DNA of 64,000 nt from Elephas maximus indicus (taxonomy: Eukaryota; Chordata; Mammalia; Proboscidea; Elephantidae). The position numbers and the translations under genes are program-made. The notes below the pieces were generated by a model that was not told the origin of the DNA, did no database searches, and was given only the letters and a program-made list of their open reading frames with translations. The DNA lies in assembly GCF_024166365.1 (NCBI RefSeq), contig NC_064835.1, positions 61,608,607 to 61,672,606 on the forward strand, written 5' to 3'. Shown here piece by piece: positions 1-12,400 of this stretch. Numbering within the stretch: the first letter of the stretch is position 1; each line of letters opens with the position of its first letter.

Positions 1-370
1 GAATAAGTGATTACAGTTTTGTGTGGGTGGGCTCTAGTCCAGATATGCACCCCTCACTGCAGTGGCCCAGCCCACAGACCCCACCCAGGAAGACTCAGTG
101 AAGAGGAGACATGGGACTGAGCAGAGGTGGACACCAGAGTGGACCGGGAGTGAGAAGGAACAAGTGGAACCTGGAGTCTGGCTAGTCTTGCAAGACAGTT
201 GGCATTGAACGGCAGGAAAGGAGAAGATGATAGCTCAAGGGGGCTGCAGGATTGAGAGGGGGTGTCTTGCTTTGGTCATGAAGATGGGAGAGGCCTGTGT
301 AGGGGCCAAGAGAAAAGACCCTGTGAGAGCCTGGAATCCCCTAATTGGCCTTCTTTCCCTTCTCTCCTAG
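1..370 (+). other. SLC4A5: SLC4A5 intron, 5' side truncated by window edge
   Basis: Sequence upstream of the first visible exon. It ends in a pyrimidine-rich stretch and AG (tctctcctag) at 361-370. The exon that follows begins in phase 1, so the unseen upstream exon must end with a single codon base. No repeat or other gene was recognised here. Confidence 0.7.
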
Positions 371-426
371 GTCATGCCCAGAGCAGAAGCATGAATGACA
401 TTTCTCGCACACCAAACACCGACCAA
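371..426 (+). CDS. SLC4A5: SLC4A5 exon: cytosolic linker [18 protein letters not shown]
   Basis: A 56-bp exon: two bases finish a split codon, then 18 codons read [18 protein letters not shown], followed by donor gtaata. In the paralogue NBCe1 the matching segment (SSLNDIS...DQLKNKFMKK) runs straight into the conserved N-domain core, and here too the next exon starts RKNKFMKK in phase 0. It lies in the flexible, phosphorylatable part of the cytosolic N-terminal domain. This is the most upstream SLC4A5 exon I could find in the window. Confidence 0.92.
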
Positions 427-3400
427 GTAATAAAGCCCTGCACTGGGCTGCACTGAAGGGCCAGGCTGGGGCTGAGGCTGGGAGGAGCCTTTGGTTTCAA
501 AAACAGGGAGCCCCTACAGGCAGAGGCCCACTCTCATGAAGGAACAGGCATCCCAGGAGGGACCCTGTTGGGGTCTGGGCTGGAGGAGCAGGGGACAGAA
601 AAGCATGGTCAGATGAGGAGCCAGCTGTCACTAAGCTTGGAATTTGTTGGACGCTTACCTAGGTTCACCTCCCCATGACTTGGGAGCACCTTTGAAGATG
701 GGCTGGGGATTTAGGCTGGCAGAGGAATGGCAGTGGGTCCTCCTGTGAGGACAACAGTGATAGCTAATTAATTGGACTGTCTGATCATGTGTCTTCTTCC
801 TAGGGGAGGGCAGGGGAAAGTGGTGTTCTTGTCTCCTGCCAGGTCAGATGAAATCAGAATCCTACAAATAGGTTAGCCCAAGTTCTAAGGCTCACAGGCC
901 AAGAGCCCCTTGACTAGGCCCCCTGAGGAAGTCCAGAGAGGCCTCCCTGATTCCAGCCCTGCACACCTCAAGGACAGGTAGCTTCATGGTCCCCTTTTCT
1001 GTGCCCTGGAGGTAGGAAGAAAAGTGCAGAAGGAAACCTGATACTTGGAGAAGGGTCCTCAAGGGCTTGGTGACCTCCAAGCCTTCAAGATATGCCCAAG
1101 TTTGGTAGAAGGCAAAACAAAAGCAATCCCCTCAGGCCAGTGTCCCCAGAGCCCTCTAGTGACCAGAATAATAAAATAACAACAATGACAACATCAACCA
1201 ACATTTAAAGTCCACATACCACTGTATGACACTGTTGAACATTTTCTGTGCCTCACGAAGGTGCTGTTATTATGCCCATTTTACTGATGAAAACACTGAG
1301 GCTTAAAGCAGTTACATACAGCTAAAAAGGGGTAAGATCCACGATATGAACCCAGGCAGTCTGATTCTAGAGCCCATGATTTGAGAGTGATTTAAGTACA
1401 GCTATTCTGGAATATTGGAAGAAAGGCTTGTGATCTGCTTCGGAAATGTCACAGCCTTGAAAAGCCTACGGAGCACAGTTCTACTCTGCAACACATGGGG
1501 CTGCCATGAGTTGGAATCAACTCAATGGCAACTGGTTTGGTTTGGGTTTTATTCTGGAGTATTATTTAGAAAGAAACACCATTTTACTATAGTCATATAC
1601 ACAGACAATGTGGCCACGATAAGAAATCATTGCCTGGTATAAGTTTTTCACAACCTATTTTAACTAACATGTAAGTGGTAATAATAATAACTATCATTTT
1701 TACCAGGCAATGCTTCCTTGATTAGGGCTCTGAACCCAGCGCCTGACTCCAGCATCTGCCTCTTCTTTCTGACTGATGCCCCATGCTGCCTGTCTTCATA
1801 TTTACAGCATCAGTGGTTTACACTCCAGTGAACGCTCTTTAGATACAAGTCCAGAGATGTTTGCTCTATAGGCTCTTCCTTCATCTTTGGTTTTCACAAA
1901 GCTACTCCATGCCAGCCCTTGGCTGAAGGGCTTCCAGTGAGCAGAATGTGGATTCAGATAGGAAGTGAGGTCAGCAGGGCCCTGGTCATACAAGCCCAGG
2001 TCCAGGCCGTGGTCAAGCCAGGGTGGCCAGAATGCCAGCATGCTTGCCACCAAACATGTCACAACTGCAAGGGAGGATCAAGGCTCTGTTTCAACTCCTC
2101 TTGTCGTCTGGCCCTGGCGTTCGCTGGATACCCTGAAGCGTGTTCAGAGCAGTGTTGTTCAGGGCTCTCCTGCCCACCCCACCTCTCCTCCTGTCCCCTG
2201 GACTCACCCTCTGCCTGATGCTTAGGGCCATAGAGCTGGCACAGGGATGGGAACTGCCCTGGCATAATGAGCCTTCCATCCTGAAAAGGCTGCTGATTTA
2301 TCAGCTGACTATGCTGGGACAAAGAGACTTTCTGAGTCAGGGAGACTCTGGCCTTCCGGTTAACTCTTGTCTTTGCTTATTCTCACTATATTAGGATCCT
2401 CGGGGCTGTTGCTGGTTGCCTGGAGGTTGGGGAGAGTTGTTTTTTGTCTGATTGGATTTAAAGATTATAAAGGTGCAGTCTTTGCTCACATGTGTATCAC
2501 ACCCTGTGTGTGAGTCTAATCAGGAAATGGCTGTGGGCCCAAAAGGGCAAGAGCCGGTGGCCACGTGCATGACCACAGCCATCTCCTTCCCCAAGGACCT
2601 GTGTCTGCACAGAGTTTGTGAGAAACAGACATTGCTGTGCCAACAGGGGAGACTGTGGCCAAGGGGAATTGGCAGGGAAATCATGGTATCGCCAGGACCT
2701 CTCTTTGACACTCTTCTCCACCTTCAAGACCCTTTCCCCCTTTGTTCGTCCCTGTAGACTTCAACCAGCCCTACCTCCCGAAATGCTTCTTCGCCATCCT
2801 CTCTCTTCAAAACTATCTCTGTCCCTCATGGTCCTGAGGAAAAACAATCTGATAAACTAATTTATTCTAAGATGCTAAGGACTGAAAACAGCTTGTGTGT
2901 GCTCACCCCTGGGATATTTTTATTGTAAAAGAGGACCCTGGAGAAGTCAATGTCTTCACCCTAAGCATGAGTCATAAACCAAAGAGTGAGAACAAGATGG
3001 TGCAGAGGGCTTGTCTCCAATACCTCTCAGATCAGACCCCACTGGTTCTACCTATTTTGTCTTCTGCCCTGAACAAACACTAGTCAGAGAGACTAGATGG
3101 CAGCCATCTTGGTAGTCTCAGTTGGAAAGTCTTAGAAGTTATGAAAGTCGGGAGGTCCCCTAGGGGTGGTTCTTCAGCATGGAGGACTCCCACAGACATT
3201 GAGGTGGGGCCCAGGGGTTCCAACCCATTTGCCCTGACTGTCAGAACAGGCCTTCTCCTTCCCACAGCCACCAAGGGTGGAAGCAGAGACAAGAAGTCTT
3301 GGCAGTTTGCATTTAAGAGCTAAGACTCCTGGTCGACTTAGGCCAAAGGGACTGGCTGAGGGAAGGAGGCTTGAGCACCCCCCCTCCCCGGGACTCTCTT

Positions 3401-6400
3401 CTCTGACCCCTCAATTCACACCTCAGTTGAGCAAAATTTTCACCAATGAAGAAATGTGTTAGGGGTCAAATCTTTGCCAGTTCCTTCTAAAATTAAGCCA
3501 TCTACAAAGGCTTACTAAGTCCTTGGGGTTAACCAACTTTGAATCTCCTCATCTAACAAATGGGAGAGAGTGTTCAGTTACTTTTTTCATTCTCCTGAGA
3601 CATATTGGGAGAATTTTTAAAGTTAGGCCTCCAAAGGGCAGTGAGGGAGTGAGAGCTGAAACCACTGGGTGTGGGTGTGTCCATGGTATCTTGTCTCCCT
3701 CTTCCTGACCAGCGGAAAAACAAATTCATGAAGAAGATCCCCAAGGACTCAGAAGCATCCAACGTGCTGGTGGGTGAGGTGGACTTTCTGGATCAGCCGT
3801 TCATTGCTTTTGTGCGCCTCATCCAGTCTGCCATGCTAGGAGGAGTGACCGAGGTGCCCGTTCCGACCAGGTGAGTAGCCATTTAAACCTGCCCACCAGA
3901 TTCACCCTAATGCAGCCAACAGTCCAGGCAGTCAGCAAGAAGTGACGTTAGAGACGCCCCTAAAACACAGAAGGAAAATGAGAGAATTTGCTGGGGAGGC
4001 AAATCTTCTGACTAGAAAAGAGTTTTGGAAAGTTTATTGAAAATAATCACAAAACAGGCAATAGTTGCACAACATGATGAACGTAACCAATGTCACTGAA
4101 TTGTACATGTAAAAAGTGTTGAATTGGTAAATGTTTTGTTATGTATATTTTTACCACAATAAAAATCTAAAAAAAGAAAAAAATCACAATAGACAAGGAT
4201 GCCAACAGCTGGGAGAGATGCTGTTGGGTGGGGTTGGGCAGCAAGACAGTGCTCAAGGGGAGCATATTTGGAGTGAAAAAAGAGATGTTTCTCCAGAGCA
4301 AACATTGCATTCAAAAGAGGGAAGGAATGAGTTTATGGTCAGCTACAAAGTTAAGAACGGATACTCCTCAGTGCCAGAAAATCCTTCTGTGCACCTGCTT
4401 CCCTCCACCCCTGTTTTTCCTGTTTGTTTTCCTCCTCCTCCTCTTTCTTTGCAGATTTCTGTTCATACTGCTGGGACCTTCTGGGAGAGCAAAATCCTAC
4501 AATGAAATTGGCCGCGCCATTGCAACCCTCATGGTAGATGATGTAAGTGGCAATGAGAAGCATGTGCTCTTGGACATTATGGACCCTGCACAAAGCACTG
4601 TGCATTCATTCATTCATGCATGCATGCATCAGGAGGCGCATTTTGAGCACCTACTATGTTCCAGGCCCTGTGCAGAATGCTGAAGATTACAAGGATCAGG
4701 CAATAGTCCTGCCCTCTAGGAGCCCCAGTCAAGGGGGAGAGACAGATTTCTCATCATAAAATTAACTGTGGGCTAACTCTGCCCAAGGAGTCACAGATGA
4801 GGGGGCTTTAAAGATAACGGTGGGGAGGAGTTAGGCAGACAAAGCTTGAGCCTACGAGGTGGGCATTCCAGACAAAAGTGACAGGGGCAAAGGCTCAGAG
4901 ATGGAGAGGCTAGATGGATGTGGTTCATGTAGGCTCAGTGTAAGAGCTTCGAGAGCAGAAGATGACATCAGAGGGGGGAGCCCAAGACTACACAGAGCCT
5001 TGCAGGCAGAGCTGAATGTTCACACTTTGGGGACAGAGTGTGGTGGGGAGCCTAGAGGATTTTAACCATGGGCATGACCTGATGAGATCTGTGGTTCAGA
5101 AAGCACACCTGGAGACAGTGTAGAAAGACAGCCTGACCTTCCACAGATGAAGGGCTAAACCAGTTGCTGTCCAGTCAATTCTGACTCATGGCGAACCCAT
5201 GTGTGTCAGAGTAGAGCTGAGCTCTGTAGGATTTTTAATGGCTGATTTTTCAGAAACAGATCACCAGGCCTTCCTTCCAAGTGTCTCTGGGTGGACTCAA
5301 ACCTCCAACAGTGGAGTTTGTTAGCTGTATGCCCCACCCAGAGACTCCGATGAAGGGCTGGGAAGCAATAAACAGACTTGAAATACCTGAGCTTTTTGGA
5401 CTGGGCTTTGCAAACTTTCTCTAAAGTGCTTGTTCCATGGAAAACCAAAATCAAAAAGGCTGAGTAACTCAACTAAGGTCCTACACCTAGAATACCGCTG
5501 TCTGGTCTTCAGGCCTCCCGGTTCCCCAGTGTGCCATATCTCTGCCTACCTATGTTTTCCTCTTGAAAACCAAGAGCGAGTTGGCAGCGGGAGCAATGGT
5601 CCAAAGTGATTGTCTTTGAAACTGTCTCTGATGTGCTCCCGGGAGGTGGGTAAGAAGGCTGGGTCAGAGAAAGAGAGCTAACCTTTTCTCCTCTTCTTCC
5701 ATTCCCCCCAACCCAGCTCTTCAGCGATGTGGCCTATAAAGCTCGCAATAGGGACGATCTGATCGCAGGAATTGATGAGTTTCTGGACGAGGTTATCGTC
5801 CTTCCCCCTGGAGAATGGGATCCAAATATCCGAATTGAGCCCCCCAAGAAAGTGCCCTCTGCTGACAAGAGGTGCGTATGTGTGCGGGGCTGGGGGTGGG
5901 AGGAACAACAAGAGTTTCAACTCTGTTATCACTTCTCCAAAAATATTCTGAAGCAAATATGGCTGAATATGAACATTTGTGTAGTCTGGGCGACCTGTGT
6001 ATGGGTGTTGTTAGATCATTTTCTGCACTTTTTTTCTAAATATTTTAGGATATTTCGTCATTTTTGTGGGTCAGGTAAGGGGGGTTCTGGGGACAGGCAA
6101 AATTGAGAGCCCCACTCTCCCGCTCACCCTTCTCCCTGCAGGAAATCCGTGTTCTCGCTGGCGGAGCTCGGCCAGATGAACGGCTCCGTGGGCGGTGGCG
6201 GCGGAGCGCCTGGAGGAGGCGGAGGTGGTGGTGGCGGCGGCGGAGGGGCCGGCGGCGGGGGCGGCGGGGATGACGACGAGATGCCAGCCGTGCATGAAAT
6301 CGGGGAAGAGCTTCTCTGGACAGGAAGGTGCCCACCCAAGGCCTGACAATGACCGCTGCTCTCCTTTAGACCTCTCTCCTCACCCACCCTGTTAGGAGCC

Positions 6401-9400
6401 TTTCCTTCCACAGCGTCCTCTTTTCCTCAAGGCCCCTCAAAGCCCCTCCTGGATCCTGTCTCCTGCCTCAGAGAGGGGGACCTTAGAACAGGACACAGGA
6501 GAGGAGGAACCCAAACTTTTCACTAAATACTCTCTGGTACCTTTTGATTTTTTTTCCTTTAAACCTTATATTACCTATTCAAAAGCTTTTTTTTTTAGAA
6601 AATTCTCCTGGCTTGGCTTTCTTTGCCAGCTCTTGGTTGATCTAGATATAGGAAAGGACATGATCCTGTCAAGCTAAATGTAAATTGTTATTTTGAAAAT
6701 GGAGTCCTGGCTTAGATGCCCTTGGGTGGCTGGGTTGGCTCCATGCCCACGGTTCTCAAAGAGGCAGGGATTTGGCCCTCTTACCCCCCAGCACCTGGGA
6801 CATCTGGCAACATCTGGAAACACTTTTGTTTGTCTCAACTAGGGCAGTGGTGCTACTGACATCCAGAGGGTAGAGACCAGGGATGCTGCTAAACGCACTA
6901 AAATGCACAGGACAGCCTCCAACAATAAAGAATTACCTGCTCCAAAATGTCAATAGCACTGAGGCTGAGAATCCCTGCTCCATGCTAAGCACTGCATTAG
7001 GTGCTATGGGGAATAGCATCCCCAGTAGACTCTGCCCCTGAACCTAAAAGTCACTACTCGGTTTTTCCAGAAAGCAAAGAAACCATTTACAAGGTTCCAC
7101 ATCTGCTCTTAATGTGTCTGTGCTGTAATCCGGGATGGCTCTGTCTCCTAGTTGGACACACCTGTGTTCACCAAGCACAGGCACCCTGTGGATGAGCAGG
7201 AACGTGAGGAGTGCCGCCATCTTTGGACCCCAGGATTTCCATTCCCCATGCAGTGCGAGGTCTACCTCAGAGATATTCCCACCAGGCCTTCTCTCTCCCA
7301 TCCAATCAGTGTCTATGACCATCCTTCCCTGTGTGGATGGTGCTGACCACAGACTCTCAGTCCTGCAAGAATCCATCCATGATCCTATATGTTCTGGTGT
7401 AAAGATCCTTGTTCCCACCCATCCCCTGGTCCTGCACCCTTCCTCACCCAGACCCTACAGGCTCCTGTAAATAGCTCTGCCCCTGCACTGGTGTCAGTGG
7501 TTAGAGAGCAGCCCTGGGCCTGTCTCACACAGGTTCTTCGGTGGCCTGCGTCTCGATGTCAAGAGGAAGCTGCCCTGGTTCCTAAGTGACTTCTATGATG
7601 GCTTCCACATTCAATCCATCTCTGCCATCCTCTTCATCTACCTCGGCTGTATCACCAATGCCATCACCTTTGGTGGGCTTTTGGGAGATGCCACCGACAA
7701 TTATCAGGTACATGCGAGCTAGAGAAAAACCAAAAAAAATAAATAAATAAACACTGAGTTGAATCCAACTCATAGCAACCCTATGGGACAGGGTAGAACT
7801 GCCCCAGAGGGTTTCCAAGGAGAGCCTGATAGTTTCAAACTGCTGACCTTTTGTTTAGGAGCCGAGCTCTTAACCACTGCACCACCAGAGTGCCTTTCCT
7901 CCCAAAGGGGTGCACTGTTCCTAGAGCTAGAGACATGGGTGCAAATCTCAGTAAACTATGCTGCCACCAGGTGGTGGTGAGGAGCTGTATTCCATAATCC
8001 CAATGCCAAGGCTCCGGTTTCCTCTGCCGTCCAGACTCAGGCCATGACTTTTTGTAATCTGTTACCCTTCAAAATTAATCATAATCTTACATCATTACAA
8101 GATCTGAAGCTAAATCATGTCATTAGAAACAAAATGTAAGGATGATGCACATAGGTCAAACTTTTACTTTGTTTGGTACTTTTCCCACTCCTAGTTGAAT
8201 GAATTTAACTGAATTGCTATTGCTAATTGTGGCCTTCTCTGCACACTTTCTTTTTTTTTAAACCAACCTTGAATTCTTAGCTTGGAGTTAAGACATTTTT
8301 AGAAGGTTTGTAAGCTGTTATCGTGACAATAATAGGCCTCCCAGGGCAGGGTAAGGGGAGGACTTAGCTCAGCAGAAACACCAGCCCTTATCAGGGAGGA
8401 CCTTCCCCGTGGAGCCTTCAGGGTAGAGTCCTTGGTAAGCTGAGAGCACTAAGGTGATTGAGATTAGGCCTGTCTTCATCTCACACCTCTCTCCTGAGCT
8501 TCAGGTCTGGTATTCAGCTGCTTCCTGGGAATGTCCACACAGCTCCCCCTCAGGATCCCCCAACTCACGTGGCCGACACTGCATTCATCATCTTCTTTCC
8601 AGACCTGCTGTCCTGGGCCTTCCCCAGCGGAGCAAGTGGCACTGGGGTTCACCCAGCTGTCCACACAAGAAACTAGGTGTCATCCTCGACTCAGGATAAA
8701 TCCCAGCTTCCCCACATGGCTTCCCGACATGCTCCTTTCTTGCCTCTCAAGCCTGTCTCCCAGCGTTCTGGTTCTCAGCCTTCCTCACTCACTCCCTTGC
8801 ATTCTGTTGCCCATCAGTCCTGATCCTCTGTCAGTTTTTCAAGTGCATGCTCCCCTTCAGCTCCAGCCTTCCTACACGCTCTTCCTGGGACACTCGCTCT
8901 GCCTACTCTCTTCCCCTGGTCAAATCTCCACTCATTTTTTAGGCCTCAGCTTCCACATTTCTACTTCCATGGAAGTCTCCCTGACCACTCCTTCACTCCT
9001 ACTGTGTGTGCCTATGGCACCCTGACCTCCTCCCAGCTTGTCACACTCCTTGCCAGGATGATTTTGACCCCAGGAGACATCTGGCAACATCTAGAGAAAG
9101 CTTTGGTTGTTATGACTGGGAAGGTACTACCGTCATCTAGTTGGTAGAGCCCAGGGTTGCTGCTAAACATTCTACAATGCACAGGTCAGCCCCCTATGAC
9201 AAGGGATTATCCAGCCAGAATGTCAACAGTACTGAGGCTGAGAAACTCTGTTGTATAGAAATTGCCTGGTTCCTTGTCTATATCTCTACTAGATTGAAGA
9301 CTTACGATCATATTCACTGGTGGGTTCCTGCTACCTAGCACATAGTAGGCACTTAACAGATTTGAGTGAATGAATGGTTGGACGGGTGAATGGCTGTCCC

Positions 9401-12400
9401 CTGGGAGTGGAATGGGCACAGAGACAAGCACATTCATTGGCAGCACTGCTTTCTAGGTCCTAGGCTACCAAAAGAAAGTCACACAGGACCTTTATCAAAT
9501 GGAATTAGAAAGAGTGACACTGGCAATGGGGGAAGGGAGGGGTGTGGACTAGGAGATGGGGAGCAGAACGTGGGGAGTGTGGGCCAGGAGAGGGAGCCTG
9601 AGCATTGTGGCCTTGGGCCCTTGGGAGATAGCTGGGTTCCAGAGCCCCCTTCTCCCACCTGTGCCCGAGCCTCACAACTCCCTGTGCCCGCAGGGAGTGA
9701 TGGAGAGCTTCCTGGGCACTGCCATGGCCGGCTCCTTGTTCTGCCTCTTCTCAGGACAGCCTCTCATCATCCTCAGCAGCACGGGGCCCATCCTTATCTT
9801 CGAGAAACTCCTCTTTGACTTCAGCAAGTAGGTGCCCCTTGGTGCCCACTGGTACCTGCCCTGACACTTGAGGCTGAGCCCAGAGCTATATGACAAGGTC
9901 CGGGCAGGGGACTGGCCCCAAAGTGGGGAGAAGGGGCCAAAAAGCCATCTTTAGCTATGGGAAGGGCTGTAGGTAGGGCGCATTGTTGCCGCCTAACTCC
10001 CTCCAGCTACCTGCCTTTGGACCGTCTTAGTGCATATTAGCATAGGGTAAAGTCCAGGTAAAACCAGAGGGGAAAGTTCAAGGCACTACGCGTTAGGGAA
10101 GTTATGACCTGAGAGTCAGGGCGATGTAGTGAAAGGCCTTGGGCTAACCAGGCACTTCGTGCCACCACTCCAGGCCCTGGGGTCTACAACCTGAGGGTTT
10201 AGACTAGACCTTTTCTAAGCCCGGATCCAGATTTGTATTCTGAAATTCTCTGCTTTTCCTTCACTCTGTGTGTTTGTTGCCAAATGCATGAGAACTGAGG
10301 CATCTCCCTGCCTCTCCCATGAGGTCCTCTCTCAGAATTCTCAAAGACCAGACAACCTCACCTGGGAATTCTGTCTGCAGCCTTCTCACACTCCTTAGGA
10401 GCATGTCTATGCCACAGAGTGGCAGATGAGCCACTCCGGGTGGGTCTGGGGAGCCTAGCACAGCCAGGAGCCCTGGGCTGGAGGCCTCCTGCCCTTCCTC
10501 TGCCTTCCAGAAGCAACGGACTGGACTACATGGAGTTTCGCCTCTGGATTGGCCTGCATTCAGCCATCCAGTGCCTTATCCTGGTGGCCACGGACGCCAG
10601 CTTCATCATCAAGTATATCACCCGCTTCACCGAGGAGGGCTTCTCCACCCTCATCAGCTTCATCTTCATCTATGACGCCATCAAAAAGATGATCGGTGCC
10701 TTCAAGTACTACCCCATCAACATGGACTTCAAGCCTGACTCCATCACCACCTACAAATGCGAGTGTGTCGCCCCTGACACAGGTGACCGGTAATCCCAGA
10801 TGTGCCTTAGGCCCCCACCCAGCCACCCGCTCTACTCAAATGCAAAAAAGTGAGCTTGCTTGGGACTGTTCAACAAGTCGTTCAGTGTTCTGTCCCAAGG
10901 GAGGAAATACAGGGCCTTGACCCAGTTTTTGCAAGGAGGCCAATCGGTACTGGCTACATCTGCCAGAAATCCTGCCCAGGGGGTCTTGCGCCAGGACAGA
11001 GGTAGACCTGCTGGTGCCCAAAGTTCATCCCAGCTCCGTGAGTGCATGAGACTGTGAGTGCTCCCTGACACATCTCTGCCAATCCCTGCTTTATCATCCG
11101 GTAAGACCATGCCAGAGGGATGAGCACCCCAATAATGGCAACATGTCCAGGAGACGGCTGGCCAGGGTGGAGGGCTGGAGAACCTGAGGTTGTTCAGCCT
11201 TTTAGGGATATGAGAGGTATGAGAGAAGGACTTGTTGTCACCCAAGGGCCAGATTCACCCTGGGTAACTAAAGGACACAGAATGAGGACCGAGGAGCAGA
11301 AGCTTTAGGGAGCCAGATGCTGATGGAACTTAGAGAAGAATTTACCATGGTGGAAGTTGCCACCATGGGAGGTCTCAGCCCCCTTGGGTGGTAGTGAGTT
11401 ACTTAAACACTAGCTAGCTGTCCATCCACTCAAGGTGTTGTAAAAAAGGATTTCAGCGCTGGGCAGGATGTTCAATCAACCAACTGGCCAATCTGAAAAT
11501 ACCCAATGCCATTCCTGTGGAGTTCCTTTCTGGCCAAAAAAACTGTCATCTGTAAAGTTAGGGCATAAGATATGAGCTTCTCATAGAGTCCGAATCCCTG
11601 GCTTCCTTCACAGTCGTGATTATGTCCCTAAAAGCCTTCAGTGGAGCGCCCAGGATGTCTACATAGCAGAGAGGCCAGAGATCCATCCACATATCTCCAG
11701 GGACCACAAAGCTAAACCTACAGAGAGCCAAATAGGTCCAGAGACTGTCCAGGATCACACCAAACCTCGATTTCTGTAGATGGAAAAAAGGGATGTCATT
11801 GCTGGCCCTGCTCATCTTGTGAGGTTTCCAAATCTACACCCAGATTAGGTTGGAGGAAATAAGTAGATACTGGGTTGTTCAGCTCTTTCATACATACTAC
11901 CAATAAAACATCAATCGTAAATCAATCAAAAACACTTCTTGCACAGTTGCTGTGTTCCCTACTTTGAACCAGACCTTGCGGAAGGTAAGGATGTCCTGCC
12001 CTCCAGAAGTTTAAGTCTGGGCATACCCCCCTCCCCTTCTGTCACTGCCCTGATTTTGTGAATAAGTTTAGACTTAATTTTTTTCTATCATCAATTTTGA
12101 GTTATTCCATTAAAATCCAATGCTGAGTGAAACTGTCCTTTGTCCTGAGCCAGGACACTGTTTTCTCACGGCATCGGAGAAAATCCTATGTGCCAGCAGG
12201 CCCTTTTCACTCAGTACCCAGAGCAAATGCTCCATCTGTGAGCTGATCTCCATCAAGGCGCTCCCGTTTGCTGCTTGTGCCCTCTCATTTAGACCCATTG
12301 CATTGAACACAAACGTTCTCACAAATGTGACTTTTAGAAGTACATGTCCTTGAACTCTTTTAGAAACAGATCAAATTCTGGGGTTGGGTGTGTAGCTTTG

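Larger units (their letters stand above)
427..3712 (+). other. SLC4A5: SLC4A5 intron with MIR and a 3' SINE fragment
   Basis: A 3.3-kb intron. It holds a MIR-like stretch near 1205-1380 and an AfroSINE 3' half at 1445-1548. From 1650 to 3710 I see only unique intronic sequence with short incidental ORFs on both strands, none with splice support or family similarity. The acceptor at 3711-3712 follows a cytosine/thymine-rich tract. Confidence 0.7.

Noticed and set aside
4131..4683. Overlapping 124- and 151-residue forward frames
   Set aside because: They run from an L1 tail through intron; only 4455-4542 is an exon with correct borders.
6045..6411. Overlapping - strand open frames rich in Pro, Ser and Arg
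   Set aside because: They are the reverse reading of the GC-rich polyglycine exon of SLC4A5; no splice or start context.
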